A stretch of DNA of 41,794 bases from JANXXV01 sp038230275 (GCA_038230275.1 JBBRNO010000045.1:1-41794), one strand, 5' to 3'. Positions 13,998 to 22,093 are shown, counted from the stretch's first letter. Notes: generated by a model not told the origin, from the letters alone. A program made the numbers and translations.

Positions 13998-14897
13998 ATG
14001 ATCAACCTCGCCAACCTGTTAAAGGATCCACCACCGGAGTTCATCTTTGAGCTCTCCGGCGCGGGCATCGCCTTTCTGCGTCCGGGGCCGTCGATGCAGC
14101 CGGCATTTGAACCACTCGATAGCGATGTCATCTCCGTCAACCCGCTCCGCGACAACGTGCTCCGGCCGGAAGCACTCAGCGCGAAAGTCGCCGCTTTGGT
14201 CGGCGCGGCAGCCAATCGTAAGCGGCGCAAAGCGGTGCTGATTCTGCCCGATTATTGCGCGCGCATCGCCGTCCTTGAGTTCGATGCATTTCCAGAGGAA
14301 CCCGCCGAACAGCTGGCGCTGGTTCGCTTCCGTCTGAAGAAGAGCGTGCCGTTTGATGTGGAATCGGCTGTCGTCAGCTATTATCCGCAGCCGGTCACGG
14401 GGAAGAACGGCGCCAAACGGTTTGAAGTCGTGGTGGTCGCAGCGGCTCTGGAGATCGTCGCTCGCTATGAAGCTCCGTTTCGCCAAGCCGGCCTGCACAC
14501 CGGAGTTGTCACCACGTCCATCCTCGCCGCCCTGGAAATGGATCGCAGTGAAGGCATCACGCTGCTCGCAAAACTAAGCGGCACGGTGCTGACTGTCGCG
14601 GTTATGAAATCGGAGCGGCTGCGGTTGGTTCGCTGCGTGGAGCTGTCGGAGTTGAGTACAGAGGAAGTCATGGCGGTGTTATATCCCACGGTCGCCTACG
14701 TGGAAGATGAACTGGCGGCACGCCCGGACCGCGTTCTTCTCTGCGGCTTCGGATCCGTGGCCGACCAATATGTCACGCAATGGACCACGGAATTGGGCGT
14801 ACCCTTTGAAGCGGTGCGGTCGCGATTTGGCACCCCTGGGCAGTTCAACGCCGGCCTGCTCGGTTACCTGGAATCCCCGGAGGCCGCCCGCGTATGA
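13998..14897 (+). CDS. pilM: PilM-like actin-fold assembly protein
   Basis: A 299-residue cytoplasmic protein with the fold of PilM/GspL (FtsA/actin-like), which recruits PilN to the inner-membrane assembly. Visible parts are the central KRRKAVLILPDYCARIAVLE, FRLKKSVPFDVESAVVSYYP (the usual 'lrw-l-k-ipf-ldea---y' region) and EVVVVAAALEIVARYEAPFRQAGL. The protein is diverged at the N-terminus, where the nucleotide-binding loop is poorly conserved. It starts 9 bp after pilB and overlaps pilN by 4 bp. Order with pilN, pilO and pilP supports the call. Confidence 0.82.
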   Translation: MINLANLLKDPPPEFIFELSGAGIAFLRPGPSMQPAFEPLDSDVISVNPLRDNVLRPEALSAKVAALVGAAANRKRRKAVLILPDYCARIAVLEFDAFPEEPAEQLALVRFRLKKSVPFDVESAVVSYYPQPVTGKNGAKRFEVVVVAAALEIVARYEAPFRQAGLHTGVVTTSILAALEMDRSEGITLLAKLSGTVLTVAVMKSERLRLVRCVELSELSTEEVMAVLYPTVAYVEDELAARPDRVLLCGFGSVADQYVTQWTTELGVPFEAVRSRFGTPGQFNAGLLGYLESPEAARV

Positions 14898-15460
14898 GGT
14901 TTCCCGTCAATCTGGCCAGCGAGCCGTTCCGCCGTGACCGCCCCATGATTGTGGGAACGGCCGCGGTTTCCGTGTTGCTGGTAATCCTTCTCGGCATCTT
15001 CATCTCTCTTGCTATATCGGAACGGAATCGCGCCAAGGAAGCCCGCGGGTTGATCGCGAAGGTCGAATCGCAACTCGCCACCATGAACACGGAACAGAAC
15101 AGGCTGGAAGCGATTCTGCGCAAACCGGAGAACGCCGAAGTGCTGGACCGTAGCGTCTTCACCAATCAGCTACTGCTGCGCAAGGGCGTGAGCTGGACAC
15201 GCATCTTTAACGATCTTGAGAAAGTCCTGCCACACGATGTCCGGCTGGTCTCCGTCAGACCTCAACTCAACGGACCGAACGACCTGCTGCTTGACATGGA
15301 AGTAGGATCCCAGAATGCCGAAGCGGTTGTTCCGTTCCTGATGAACCTGGAAAGTTCCCCCATGTTCGGCTCTACGACGATGCATACTTCGCGGCCGCCT
15401 TCGCAATCGGACCCGCTTTTCAAATACAGGGTAAGTGTGACTTATGCTCAAAAACTTTAA
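14894..15460 (+). CDS. pilN: PilN-like inner-membrane assembly protein
   Basis: A 188-residue bitopic protein of the PilMNO alignment complex. It has the short cytoplasmic N-terminal MRFPVNLASEPFRRDRP, which contains the PilN-type 'iNLas-pfr' motif that binds PilM. One membrane helix (about residues 20-42, IVGTAAVSVLLVILLGIFISLA) is followed by a periplasmic coiled coil (about 45-80) and a small alpha/beta domain (DVRLVSVRPQLNGPNDLLLDMEV). It overlaps pilM by 4 bp and pilO by 17 bp, indicating tight coupling. Confidence 0.85.
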   Translation: MRFPVNLASEPFRRDRPMIVGTAAVSVLLVILLGIFISLAISERNRAKEARGLIAKVESQLATMNTEQNRLEAILRKPENAEVLDRSVFTNQLLLRKGVSWTRIFNDLEKVLPHDVRLVSVRPQLNGPNDLLLDMEVGSQNAEAVVPFLMNLESSPMFGSTTMHTSRPPSQSDPLFKYRVSVTYAQKL

Positions 15461-16052
15461 CTGGCCGAAGCTGCCCGCGAACCTGACTATGAATTCGGTT
15501 CGGGAGCCGCGCATCGTGGCCCGCACCATTTTGGGTGTACTGCTGGCTGCGAACCTGGTCGCCGCCTTCGCCGTTTTCCGCCCGCTGGGTGGCTCGGCTG
15601 AGGAACTCGATTCGCAGCTCATCGGCATGCGCTCTCAGGTTCAGCAGCGCCAGGCGTCGCTACAGAAACTGCGCGTATTAGTCAAGAAGATCGAACTGGC
15701 CCGCACCGCTGGCGATACATTCCTCAACACTTATTTCATGGACCGCCGCACCGCATCGTCCACAATTCTGACCGAGCTGAACAAGAATGCCAAGGAATCC
15801 GGCATCAAGCCCAAGGGCGATTCGTTCGTTTTCGAACCGGTGGAAGGAAGCGATAATCTGAGCATGATGACCATCGCGGCCAACTACGAAGGCACCTACG
15901 GCGATCTGCTGCAATTCGTGAACCGACTGGACCGCTCTCCGCGATTCCTGATTCTGGAAGGCCTCACGGCCGCACCGCAACAAGCCGCGGGAATGCTCAG
16001 CGTCGCCATCAAGTTCAACACCTTCGTGCGAGAGGAGGCGCCAGCGCGATGA
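15444..16052 (+). CDS. pilO: PilO-like inner-membrane assembly protein
   Basis: A 202-residue protein with a cytoplasmic tail, one membrane helix (about residues 27-47, ARTILGVLLAANLVAAFAVF) and a periplasmic coiled coil (about 55-90, QLIGMRSQVQQRQASLQKLR). A ferredoxin-like C-terminal domain follows (SMMTIAANYEGTYGDLLQFV..LDRSPRFLILEGL), characteristic of PilO. It pairs with PilN in the periplasm to align the machine. It starts inside pilN and overlaps the next gene by 4 bp. Confidence 0.85.
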   Translation: MLKNFNWPKLPANLTMNSVREPRIVARTILGVLLAANLVAAFAVFRPLGGSAEELDSQLIGMRSQVQQRQASLQKLRVLVKKIELARTAGDTFLNTYFMDRRTASSTILTELNKNAKESGIKPKGDSFVFEPVEGSDNLSMMTIAANYEGTYGDLLQFVNRLDRSPRFLILEGLTAAPQQAAGMLSVAIKFNTFVREEAPAR

Positions 16053-16783
16053 AGCTAGGAGCCGAGCCCAAGAAAGTTGCATGGCTTGCCGGGCTGATGG
16101 TGGTCGCCATCGTAGCGTTTTTTATGAACTCCACGCCGAGTGGCCCAACCCAGCAATCCACTGCGCCGCGTACATCTGCCGGTATAAGGATTCCTTCGCA
16201 ACAGGTCGCTGAAGTCCCTATGGGCCGCCCGGTGCAGGTAGCTCAAACACGCGCCAGCAGCCGTCAGGGCCGTGTGTTAAGCGAGTTCAAACCCAGCATG
16301 AAGCCGAAGCGGCCTGAGGATCGTCCGGACCCAATGACCGTCGATCCCACCATTCGTGTCGATGTGCTGGCCAAATTGCAGGCAGTCGGGGTGGAAGGAA
16401 CGCACCGCAGCCTCTTCGAATTCTCGCAGGCGCCGGTGCCAACTCCCACCGTAATCGCCGGTGTCGGGAAGGGCGGTAAGAAGCCGGTGATTCCAGATCC
16501 AACGCAGATTGCGCAGGCAGCGCAATCTGCATTTCCAGCCGTCCCGCCGCCGCCTCCACCGCCGCCACCCATCCCGCTGAAGTTCTACGGCTACATCACG
16601 CCGTCCAGCGCAGGCGGCAAGCGCGCGTTTTTCCTGGAAGGCGAGGACATCCATGTCGTCACCGAGGGTGACATTGTGAAGCGCCGCTACAAGATTGTCC
16701 GCATCGGCATAAACTCAGTAGTAGTGGAAGACACGCAGTTCAAGAACCAGCAAACACTTCCGCTGGAGGAGCAGCCCGGTTGA
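16049..16783 (+). CDS. PilP/GspC-like periplasmic protein with polyproline linker
   Basis: A 244-residue inner-membrane anchored protein with a membrane helix at about residues 10-27 (WLAGLMVVAIVAFFM) and a long low-complexity periplasmic stretch. A run of nine prolines (about 165-173) follows. The C-terminal beta domain reads PIPLKFYGYITPSSAGGKRA, then EGDIVKRRYKIVRIGINSVVVED. That domain matches the PilP/GspC homology-region type, which in known systems touches the secretin. Its position after pilO is the normal place for pilP. The next gene's TTG overlaps its stop by 4 bp. Confidence 0.72.
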   Translation: MKLGAEPKKVAWLAGLMVVAIVAFFMNSTPSGPTQQSTAPRTSAGIRIPSQQVAEVPMGRPVQVAQTRASSRQGRVLSEFKPSMKPKRPEDRPDPMTVDPTIRVDVLAKLQAVGVEGTHRSLFEFSQAPVPTPTVIAGVGKGGKKPVIPDPTQIAQAAQSAFPAVPPPPPPPPPIPLKFYGYITPSSAGGKRAFFLEGEDIHVVTEGDIVKRRYKIVRIGINSVVVEDTQFKNQQTLPLEEQPG

Positions 16784-18093
16784 GACGCCGCAAGCAAGAG
16801 TCCGGCTTCGCGCTACTGCTGGTCTTTGCACTGGCCGCCGTTCTCGCCATCTCCCTCTACGTCCAGTTGCCGCGTGCCGCTTTCGAAGCGCAGCGCGGCA
16901 AAGAAGAGATGTTGATTGAGCGCGGCGAACAGTACAAGCGCGCCGTTCAGCTCTACTATACGAAGAACAAGAAGTTTCCCCAAACGATGGACGAACTGGA
17001 GAAGACCGGAGAGATCCGCTACCTCCGCAAACGCTACACAGATCCCATGTCCGGGAAGGACGAGTGGCGGTTGATCCACACCAACGGCCTGGCGCTGACC
17101 GACTCCGTCATCAAAAAGAAAGACGAAAAGAAAGAGAACGTGAACACGTTCGTCACCGAAGGCGCATCGATCGGAGGCAGTAATTCTCCGGATTCAGGCG
17201 GAGTCAATCTTGCAATGCGGCGTAGGGCCAGCGACCAGGCACCGGGCACGGGCGCGCCGGCCGACCCCAACGCGCTGCCGCCTTTGCCACCTCTGCCCGG
17301 CGACGCGAATTTTCAACAACAGCAACAGCAACAACAGAATCAGCAGCAGCAACAACAGAATCAACAACAGAATCAGCAACAGCCAGGCCAACTGCCTCAA
17401 CAAGCCAACACGGGCGCCATGCCCTTCGGTGGGGGCGGCTTCGGACAGCAGCCACAACACGGCGTCCCCGGACAGCCGGGCCAACCCGGCGTTGGGCCTA
17501 GCAACCAGGCGATCGACCTCATCGGCAAGATTCTGACTTCGCCCCGCCAAGGACCCAATCAACCTGGAATCACCGTCGGGACTCCCCTCAGCTGCCCTTC
17601 CGGTACTTGCATCGCGGGCGTCGCCAGCAAGTTGGAAATGCCCAGCATTAAGATCTACAACGAACGCCAGAAATACAACGAGTGGGAGTTCGCCTATGAG
17701 CTGAAGGCGGACAAACGGCTGCTAAAGGGCGCACTGGGCGAGGTGATGGACGGATCAACCCCGAAGAATTTGAATCAGGGTTTGAACCAAGGTCTGAACC
17801 AGGGTACGGTGCCCAGCCCGATCACCGGCTTCGGATCTTTCGGGCAGAACCAGAACCAGAGCCAGAACCAGAATCAGAACCCCGGCCAGAGTTCGAATAC
17901 GACCACTCCGGCTTCGGGTTCCAGTGGCGGTTCCGGCGGATTTATAACGGCCGGACCGGCCATCGGTTCCGCTCCTCCGGCTACTACAAACACCAACACC
18001 AACCCAACCCCGAACCCTAATACGAACCCGCAACTGCCGGGCTTTCCCAACCCCGCCCCCGGCCCGCAGCCGCCGCATCGCGGACCTTTCTGA
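16780..18093 (+). CDS. GspG-like pseudopilin-related protein with Q/N-rich tail
   Basis: A 437-residue protein. The N-terminus (MRRRKQESGFALLLVFALAAVLAI) has the charged leader plus hydrophobic helix of prepilins, cut expected after Gly9. The Glu at position 5 of the mature helix is absent (FALLL instead of FTLIE). QLYYTKNKKFPQTMDELEK and RYTDPMSGKDEWRLI recall the GspG globular domain. From about residue 130 the chain is low complexity: a Gln/Asn tract (about 178-207), Gly/Pro/Gln repeats, a NQGLNQGLNQG repeat (about 331-343), a QNQNQSQNQNQ tract and Asn/Thr/Pro repeats. The TTG start (16780) overlaps the previous stop and follows GGAGGA. It is the last gene of the pil operon. Confidence 0.75.
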   Translation: MRRRKQESGFALLLVFALAAVLAISLYVQLPRAAFEAQRGKEEMLIERGEQYKRAVQLYYTKNKKFPQTMDELEKTGEIRYLRKRYTDPMSGKDEWRLIHTNGLALTDSVIKKKDEKKENVNTFVTEGASIGGSNSPDSGGVNLAMRRRASDQAPGTGAPADPNALPPLPPLPGDANFQQQQQQQQNQQQQQQNQQQNQQQPGQLPQQANTGAMPFGGGGFGQQPQHGVPGQPGQPGVGPSNQAIDLIGKILTSPRQGPNQPGITVGTPLSCPSGTCIAGVASKLEMPSIKIYNERQKYNEWEFAYELKADKRLLKGALGEVMDGSTPKNLNQGLNQGLNQGTVPSPITGFGSFGQNQNQSQNQNQNPGQSSNTTTPASGSSGGSGGFITAGPAIGSAPPATTNTNTNPTPNPNTNPQLPGFPNPAPGPQPPHRGPF

Positions 18094-18115
18094 CGCGCGT
18101 GGGATACTACCTATC

Positions 18116-18847
18116 TTGGACACGCTGGATCAAGATTCGCTGCTGGAAGAGATCGGAAGACGGAAATGGTTTCATCGCATTGAAATCGCTCCGGGCGTGA
18201 TTACGCCGGGCACGGAAGACACACCGCGCAAGGCACAGCTACTGCAATTGCCGCAGGACCTTTCCGGGAAGCGAGTGCTCGACGTAGGCGCCTATGACGG
18301 TTTCTTCAGTTTCGAAGCCGAGCGCCGCGGCGCTGCGTTCGTCCTCGCCTACGATCATTTGCGTCCCGAAGATACCGGTTTTGCCACCGCGAGAAAACTG
18401 CTGCACTCCAACGTGGAACACCGCTTCGGTTCGGTGTACGATCTCTCGCCGGGCGCCATCGGCGAGTTTGACATCGTTCTTTTCCTCGGCGTCATTTACC
18501 ACCTGCGCCACCCGCTACTCGCGCTAGAGCGGCTGCATTCCGTTTGCCGCGGTGAAATGTACCTGGAATCTCACGTAACCCAGCGTGGCTTTGATCTCGA
18601 CGGCCAGTTGCACACGTCTCCTGAAATCGAAGAGCTGCTGCAAAAAATCCCGTTGGCCGTGTTTTTCCCGGGCGGGGAATTGAACAACGACCCCACCAAC
18701 TGGTGGTCGCCCACACGCTTGTGTCTGGAACAGATGATCCGTTCCCATGGCTTCGAACCGTCGGTGATCGCCGAGTGGGATTCTCGCATCGCATTCCGCT
18801 GCCGGAAGACCAACGAACCGCTACCGTTCTACGTCTGGGATCAATAG
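18116..18847 (+). CDS. Class I SAM-dependent methyltransferase (CmoB/DUF1698-like)
   Basis: A 243-residue methyltransferase. SAM-binding motif I is RVLDVGAYDGFFSFEAERRG (about residues 54-73). Motif IV is FDIVLFLGVIYHLRHPLLALE, typical of the CmoB-like group; later come GGELNNDPTNWWSPTRLCLEQ and MIRSHGFEP. The substrate is unknown. The TTG start at 18116 has only a weak ribosome-binding site; no in-frame ATG fits. It lies 22 bp after the pil operon, and its 3' end overlaps the convergent rsmI by 7 bp. A related, broken methyltransferase lies at 23756. Confidence 0.85.
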   Translation: MDTLDQDSLLEEIGRRKWFHRIEIAPGVITPGTEDTPRKAQLLQLPQDLSGKRVLDVGAYDGFFSFEAERRGAAFVLAYDHLRPEDTGFATARKLLHSNVEHRFGSVYDLSPGAIGEFDIVLFLGVIYHLRHPLLALERLHSVCRGEMYLESHVTQRGFDLDGQLHTSPEIEELLQKIPLAVFFPGGELNNDPTNWWSPTRLCLEQMIRSHGFEPSVIAEWDSRIAFRCRKTNEPLPFYVWDQ

Positions 18848-19668
18848 CTCTCTTCCAAGGCCGCGTACACTTCGCGCTTCGACAACCCACGCTCGCGCGC
18901 CACCGTTTTCATGGCGTCCATCCGCGGCATGCCGCCGAGAATCAGCGCGTTTACCGCATCCGAAATCGGCACGCCCGAGGTGTCGGCGATAACCGGTTTC
19001 CCAATCACCAGCGTCATCTCCCCTTTGATGGACGGCCGCTCCCGCAGTGTCGCCAGCACCTCGGCCGCAGTGCCGCGCAGAAACTCCTCGTGCATCTTGG
19101 TCAACTCGCGGGTCAGCACCATGGGCCGCTCCCGCAGCACCGCCGCAATGTCTTCCAGCGCCTCCAGAATCCGGTGCGGCGTTTCGTAAAACACCAGCGA
19201 GCACTCGAAATCGCGGACTGCCTCCAGCGCTTTTCGCCGCTGCGCCGCCTTGGCCGGCAGGAACCCGCCAAAGTGGAACGCGTCCGTCGGCAGCCCGGAC
19301 GCCGTCAGAGCCGCCAGAATAGCCGAAGGCCCCGGAATTGGCACCACCTCTACCCCTTCCGCCAGCGCCTGGTTCACCAGCCGGTAGCCGGGGTCTGAAA
19401 TCAAGGGCGTTCCCGCATCGGAAACCACGGCGATGCTCTGACCACTTTTCAAGCGCTCAATCAATTCCGCGGTCCTGCCGGATTCGTTGTGTTCGTGGTA
19501 GCTGATGGTGGGCCGGCCAATTGCATAGTGATCCAGCAACACGCGGGTGTGGCGCGTGTCTTCACAGGCAATCAGGTCCGCTTCCTTCAGGGTTCTTACC
19601 GCGCGGAAGGTAATGTCTTCCAGATTGCCAATCGGAGTCGCGACCAAATAAAGTTTGCCAATCACCAC
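18841..19668 (-). CDS. rsmI: 16S rRNA (cytidine1402-2'-O)-methyltransferase
   Basis: RsmI methylates the ribose of C1402 in 16S rRNA, helping decoding fidelity. The 275-residue protein has the tetrapyrrole-methylase fold: LYLVATPIGNLEDITFRA, ACEDTRHTRVLLDHY, SYHEHNE, AVVSDAGTPLISDPGYRLV, VVPIPGPSAILAALTASGLP, FYETPHRI and LTRELTKMHEEFLRG, all family signatures. The C-terminus (SKREVYAALEES) is also typical. The start is a GTG at 19668 within the first copy of a 15-bp tandem repeat. It is divergent from the JAB-like gene. Confidence 0.96.
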   Translation of the reverse strand: MVIGKLYLVATPIGNLEDITFRAVRTLKEADLIACEDTRHTRVLLDHYAIGRPTISYHEHNESGRTAELIERLKSGQSIAVVSDAGTPLISDPGYRLVNQALAEGVEVVPIPGPSAILAALTASGLPTDAFHFGGFLPAKAAQRRKALEAVRDFECSLVFYETPHRILEALEDIAAVLRERPMVLTRELTKMHEEFLRGTAAEVLATLRERPSIKGEMTLVIGKPVIADTSGVPISDAVNALILGGMPRMDAMKTVARERGLSKREVYAALEESY

Positions 19669-19696
19669 AGCCCAGTATCGTACAGCCCAGTATCGT
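19667..19696. repeat. 15-bp tandem duplication at the rsmI start
   Basis: ACAGCCCAGTATCGT occurs twice in direct tandem (19667-19681 and 19682-19696) immediately upstream of and touching the rsmI start codon. It lies in the 60-bp region shared with the divergent JAB-like gene. On the minus strand the frame stays open through both copies. It looks like a recent slippage duplication in the leader. Confidence 0.6.
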
Positions 19697-19728
19697 AAAG
19701 TTGAGTTTGTCCAAGACGCCAGTCTACG

Positions 19729-20940
19729 ATGGAAGATACCGTGCCAGATGAGTCACCGCGGGAGCACTACGTATGGCAGCCTCCCAATAAACCGTTTACT
19801 ATTCAGCTTGCCTTCGACGTCATCGACCGGATGAACGTCGAGATCATGCGTGGCTTCGGCGCCGTACGGCGGCGCGGAACCGAGGTGGGCGGAGTACTGC
19901 TCGGACGCATCGATCCCGTCGGCCGCCATACCTACATTACGATCGACGACTTTGAACCGGTTCCCTGTGAGTATTCCTTCGGACCCTCCTATATCCTCTC
20001 GACGCAGGATTTACAGCACCTCAGAAAGACACTGGCGCATTTTGATCCCTCCGCCGGCCGCGACCTCTATACCGTCGGTTACTACCGCAGCCATACGCGC
20101 GACGGATTGTTTCTTGACGACAGCGATCTGAAATTCTTCCGGGAATATTTCCCCGATCCGCTTCATGTGGCTCTGGCCGTGAAGCCCTTTGCCACCAAGG
20201 CCGGCATCGGCGGCTTCTTCTTTGAGGAACCCAATGGCGCAATCGTGGGCACGTCCAGCTACCTGGAATTCCCCTTCCGCCGCAAGGATCTGGCGCCAAA
20301 CTCCGAAGAGCCCGCCGAGCCCGAAGAGGCGCCGGCCGAATTACGCCACTCCCCGCCAAGACGTCCTGTTCCAGCTTCGGCCCGCTATGAACCGAAACCC
20401 GAGCCCCAACCGGTACAAACGGCGCTGGTGCCGAATTACGAAACAAAGCCAATTCCCCGTACCCCGAATTACGAAACAAAGCCAATTCCCCCCACCCCGG
20501 ACTACGAAACGAAGCCAATGTTCGCTGAGTTCGCCGCCGAGCCGGTCCGCAGCCGTTCGCGAGCCGGGTGGCTGATTTTCGCCCTGATGATCGTCGTTTT
20601 CGGCGCAGTGGCCGGCTACCAGTATTTCGGGACGATGACACAAACCAGCGCCATCTCGTCATCCAGCGATCCGTACGCCGTTAACCTCACTGCTTCGCGG
20701 GTGGACGATAATATTCTGGTGCAATGGGACCGCCAGTCGCTTGCCGTCAAGGGCGGCTGGCGCGGATTGCTCACCATCACCGAAGGCGGTGACAGTAAGT
20801 CGGTTCAAATGGACGTTCCACAATTGCAGAACGGCACCGTTCTCTACCGCCACGTCGCCCCGGAAATCCACTTCAAGTTGGAAGTCTTTCTGAAGGAGCA
20901 ACGCAGCGTGGTGGAAACCTATACCTGGCGCATGAAATAA
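19729..20940 (+). CDS. Membrane protein with degenerate JAB/MPN domain and NYETKPIP repeats
   Basis: A 403-residue protein of unknown role. Residues about 25-195 look like a JAB/MPN fold. The conserved Glu is at 52 (TEVGGVLLGR). The metal motif H-x-H-x10-D reads R120-S-H122-x10-D133, so the first His is Arg and zinc isopeptidase activity is doubtful. Residues about 200-265 are a Pro/Glu-rich linker containing NYETKPIPRTP twice plus a third partial copy. One membrane helix follows (about 283-303, GWLIFALMIVVFGAVAGYQYF), then a C-terminal beta-rich domain (residues about 320-400). The topology suggests a cytoplasmic MPN domain and an external C-terminal domain. It is divergent from rsmI and convergent with the Clp-like gene. 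Confidence 0.6.
   Translation: MEDTVPDESPREHYVWQPPNKPFTIQLAFDVIDRMNVEIMRGFGAVRRRGTEVGGVLLGRIDPVGRHTYITIDDFEPVPCEYSFGPSYILSTQDLQHLRKTLAHFDPSAGRDLYTVGYYRSHTRDGLFLDDSDLKFFREYFPDPLHVALAVKPFATKAGIGGFFFEEPNGAIVGTSSYLEFPFRRKDLAPNSEEPAEPEEAPAELRHSPPRRPVPASARYEPKPEPQPVQTALVPNYETKPIPRTPNYETKPIPPTPDYETKPMFAEFAAEPVRSRSRAGWLIFALMIVVFGAVAGYQYFGTMTQTSAISSSSDPYAVNLTASRVDDNILVQWDRQSLAVKGGWRGLLTITEGGDSKSVQMDVPQLQNGTVLYRHVAPEIHFKLEVFLKEQRSVVETYTWRMK
20434..20520 (+). repeat. 33-bp in-frame tandem repeat encoding NYETKPIP-x-TP
   Basis: There are two full 33-bp units (20434-20466 and 20467-20499) and a 21-bp partial third. The core AATTACGAAACAAAGCCAAT is identical in the first two units. The third differs by a few bases (GACTACGAAACGAAGCCAAT). 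It lies in the coding sequence of the JAB-like protein and keeps the frame. Similar YETKPI strings are, from memory, dispersed repeats in several planctomycete and acidobacterial genomes. Confidence 0.7.
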
Positions 20941-20948
20941 CCGCCCGG

Positions 20949-21995
20949 TCAGGCCGCGCGAAGCAATAGCTCGGCATTATCACTGGAAAGCTCGGCATGG
21001 ACCGATCCGCCCGGGTCAATACGTCCCTCGGCAAGCATGGCAGACAAGGGTTGCGTCAAATGCCGGTGCAGCGTCCGCTTGATTTCCCTGGCTCCGTATT
21101 CGGCGCTGGTGCCGGTTTTGAGCAGGAATAACCTGCTCTCCTTGGGCACATGCAACCGGAATCCGCGGGCTCCCAGGCGGTGCAGAATATGAGTCTGCAG
21201 ATCTTCCAGATGCTGATCGAGAATCAATTGCAGCGATTCCTGCCCCAACGGTTCATAAGTGATGGAGACGTCGATCCGGTTCATGAACTCCGGCGTAAAT
21301 TGACGCCGCGCCGCCGAGTGCGCAATCTGGTTCAGCCGTTCGCTGGTGTGTTTCGGGTCGTCCGTGCTTTGGGGCTCAAAGCCAAAGCCGGGGCGCAGTT
21401 GCTTCATCATCGCCCGCGCCCCCAGGTTGCTGGTGAGAAAGATCAAGGTCTTCTCAAAATTGACCGTATTGTTGTCGCCCAGCCGCAGCGTCGCCTTATC
21501 CAGAACGCCCAGCAAGAGCCGGGTCATCGACGGCGCCGCTTTCTCAATCTCATCGAACAGCACAATGGAGATATTGCTCTTCTCACTTGCCACCGAGGCA
21601 AGTTTCGCCTGGCTCAACATTGGGTGAGTCTCACGATGGCCCAAGTAACCGGGAGGCGCGCCCACCAATTTCGCCACTTCGTGTTCCATTTGGAACTCGC
21701 CGCAATCCACTTTCAGGACGTTCTTGGCGCTACCATGCAGCACTTCAGCCAGCGCTTCCACCGTTCTTGTTTTTCCCGTACCTGTTGGTCCCAATAACAG
21801 GAAAATTCCAATCGGCCGTCCTTCCGGCGAAAGGCCGGCTTGGAACATTTGAACATAAGGTACGATCTTGCCGACCGCGGAAGGCTGCCCCACAATCTTC
21901 TGGGCCAGCAGACTCGTCAGGCTATCGGGCCGTGGTTCCCCAGCCGATTCCACTCGCCGCCGCGTCCGTCTCACCGGCAATTCATTCAAATCCAT
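20949..21995 (-). CDS. Stand-alone Clp/Hsp100 AAA+ ATPase (ClpB D2-like ring)
   Basis: A 348-residue AAA+ unfoldase with a single ring domain equivalent to the second ATPase domain of ClpA/ClpB/ClpC. Landmarks are Walker A GPTGTGKT (69-76), the pore loop GAPPGYLGH with Tyr117, Walker B VLFDEIEKA (Asp148-Glu149), sensor 1 FLTSNLG (Asn190) and the arginine finger region FTPEFMNRID. Sensor 2 is EYGAREIKRTLHRHL. No N-domain, D1 or zinc-binding domain is present, and no IGL/IGF loop for ClpP is obvious. GGGAGG sits before the ATG at 21995. Full ClpB is about 860 residues, so this is a natural one-ring form or a specialised remodeller. Substrate unknown. Confidence 0.82.
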   Translation of the reverse strand: MDLNELPVRRTRRRVESAGEPRPDSLTSLLAQKIVGQPSAVGKIVPYVQMFQAGLSPEGRPIGIFLLLGPTGTGKTRTVEALAEVLHGSAKNVLKVDCGEFQMEHEVAKLVGAPPGYLGHRETHPMLSQAKLASVASEKSNISIVLFDEIEKAAPSMTRLLLGVLDKATLRLGDNNTVNFEKTLIFLTSNLGARAMMKQLRPGFGFEPQSTDDPKHTSERLNQIAHSAARRQFTPEFMNRIDVSITYEPLGQESLQLILDQHLEDLQTHILHRLGARGFRLHVPKESRLFLLKTGTSAEYGAREIKRTLHRHLTQPLSAMLAEGRIDPGGSVHAELSSDNAELLLRAA

Positions 21996-22049
21996 CTCGT
22001 ACCTCCCTTTCTGAAGAAATCATAAGAGGGGCCGAACTTCGAATGCAGA

Positions 22050-22074
22050 AAAAGGGTTCCAAAACAGCCCTTTT
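22050..22074 (-). terminator. Weak intrinsic terminator after wecB
   Basis: On the minus strand AAAAGGG pairs with CCCTTTT around an 11-nt loop and is followed by further T residues (CCCTTTTTC). It lies between the wecB stop (22094) and the clp-like start (21995). The stem is short and A/T-rich, so efficiency is doubtful. Confidence 0.4.
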
Positions 22075-22093
22075 CCCCAACTATTTGTAAACT

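Noticed and set aside
17311..17403. CRISPR-like repetition in the Gln/Asn tract
   Set aside because: Units are 3-6 bp codon repeats within a reading frame, with no repeat-spacer structure.
17194..17562. Leucine-rich minus-strand frame that looks like a membrane helix
   Set aside because: It is the reverse complement of the Gln/Asn repeat of the pseudopilin-like gene; CAG/CAA repeats read backwards give Leu codons.
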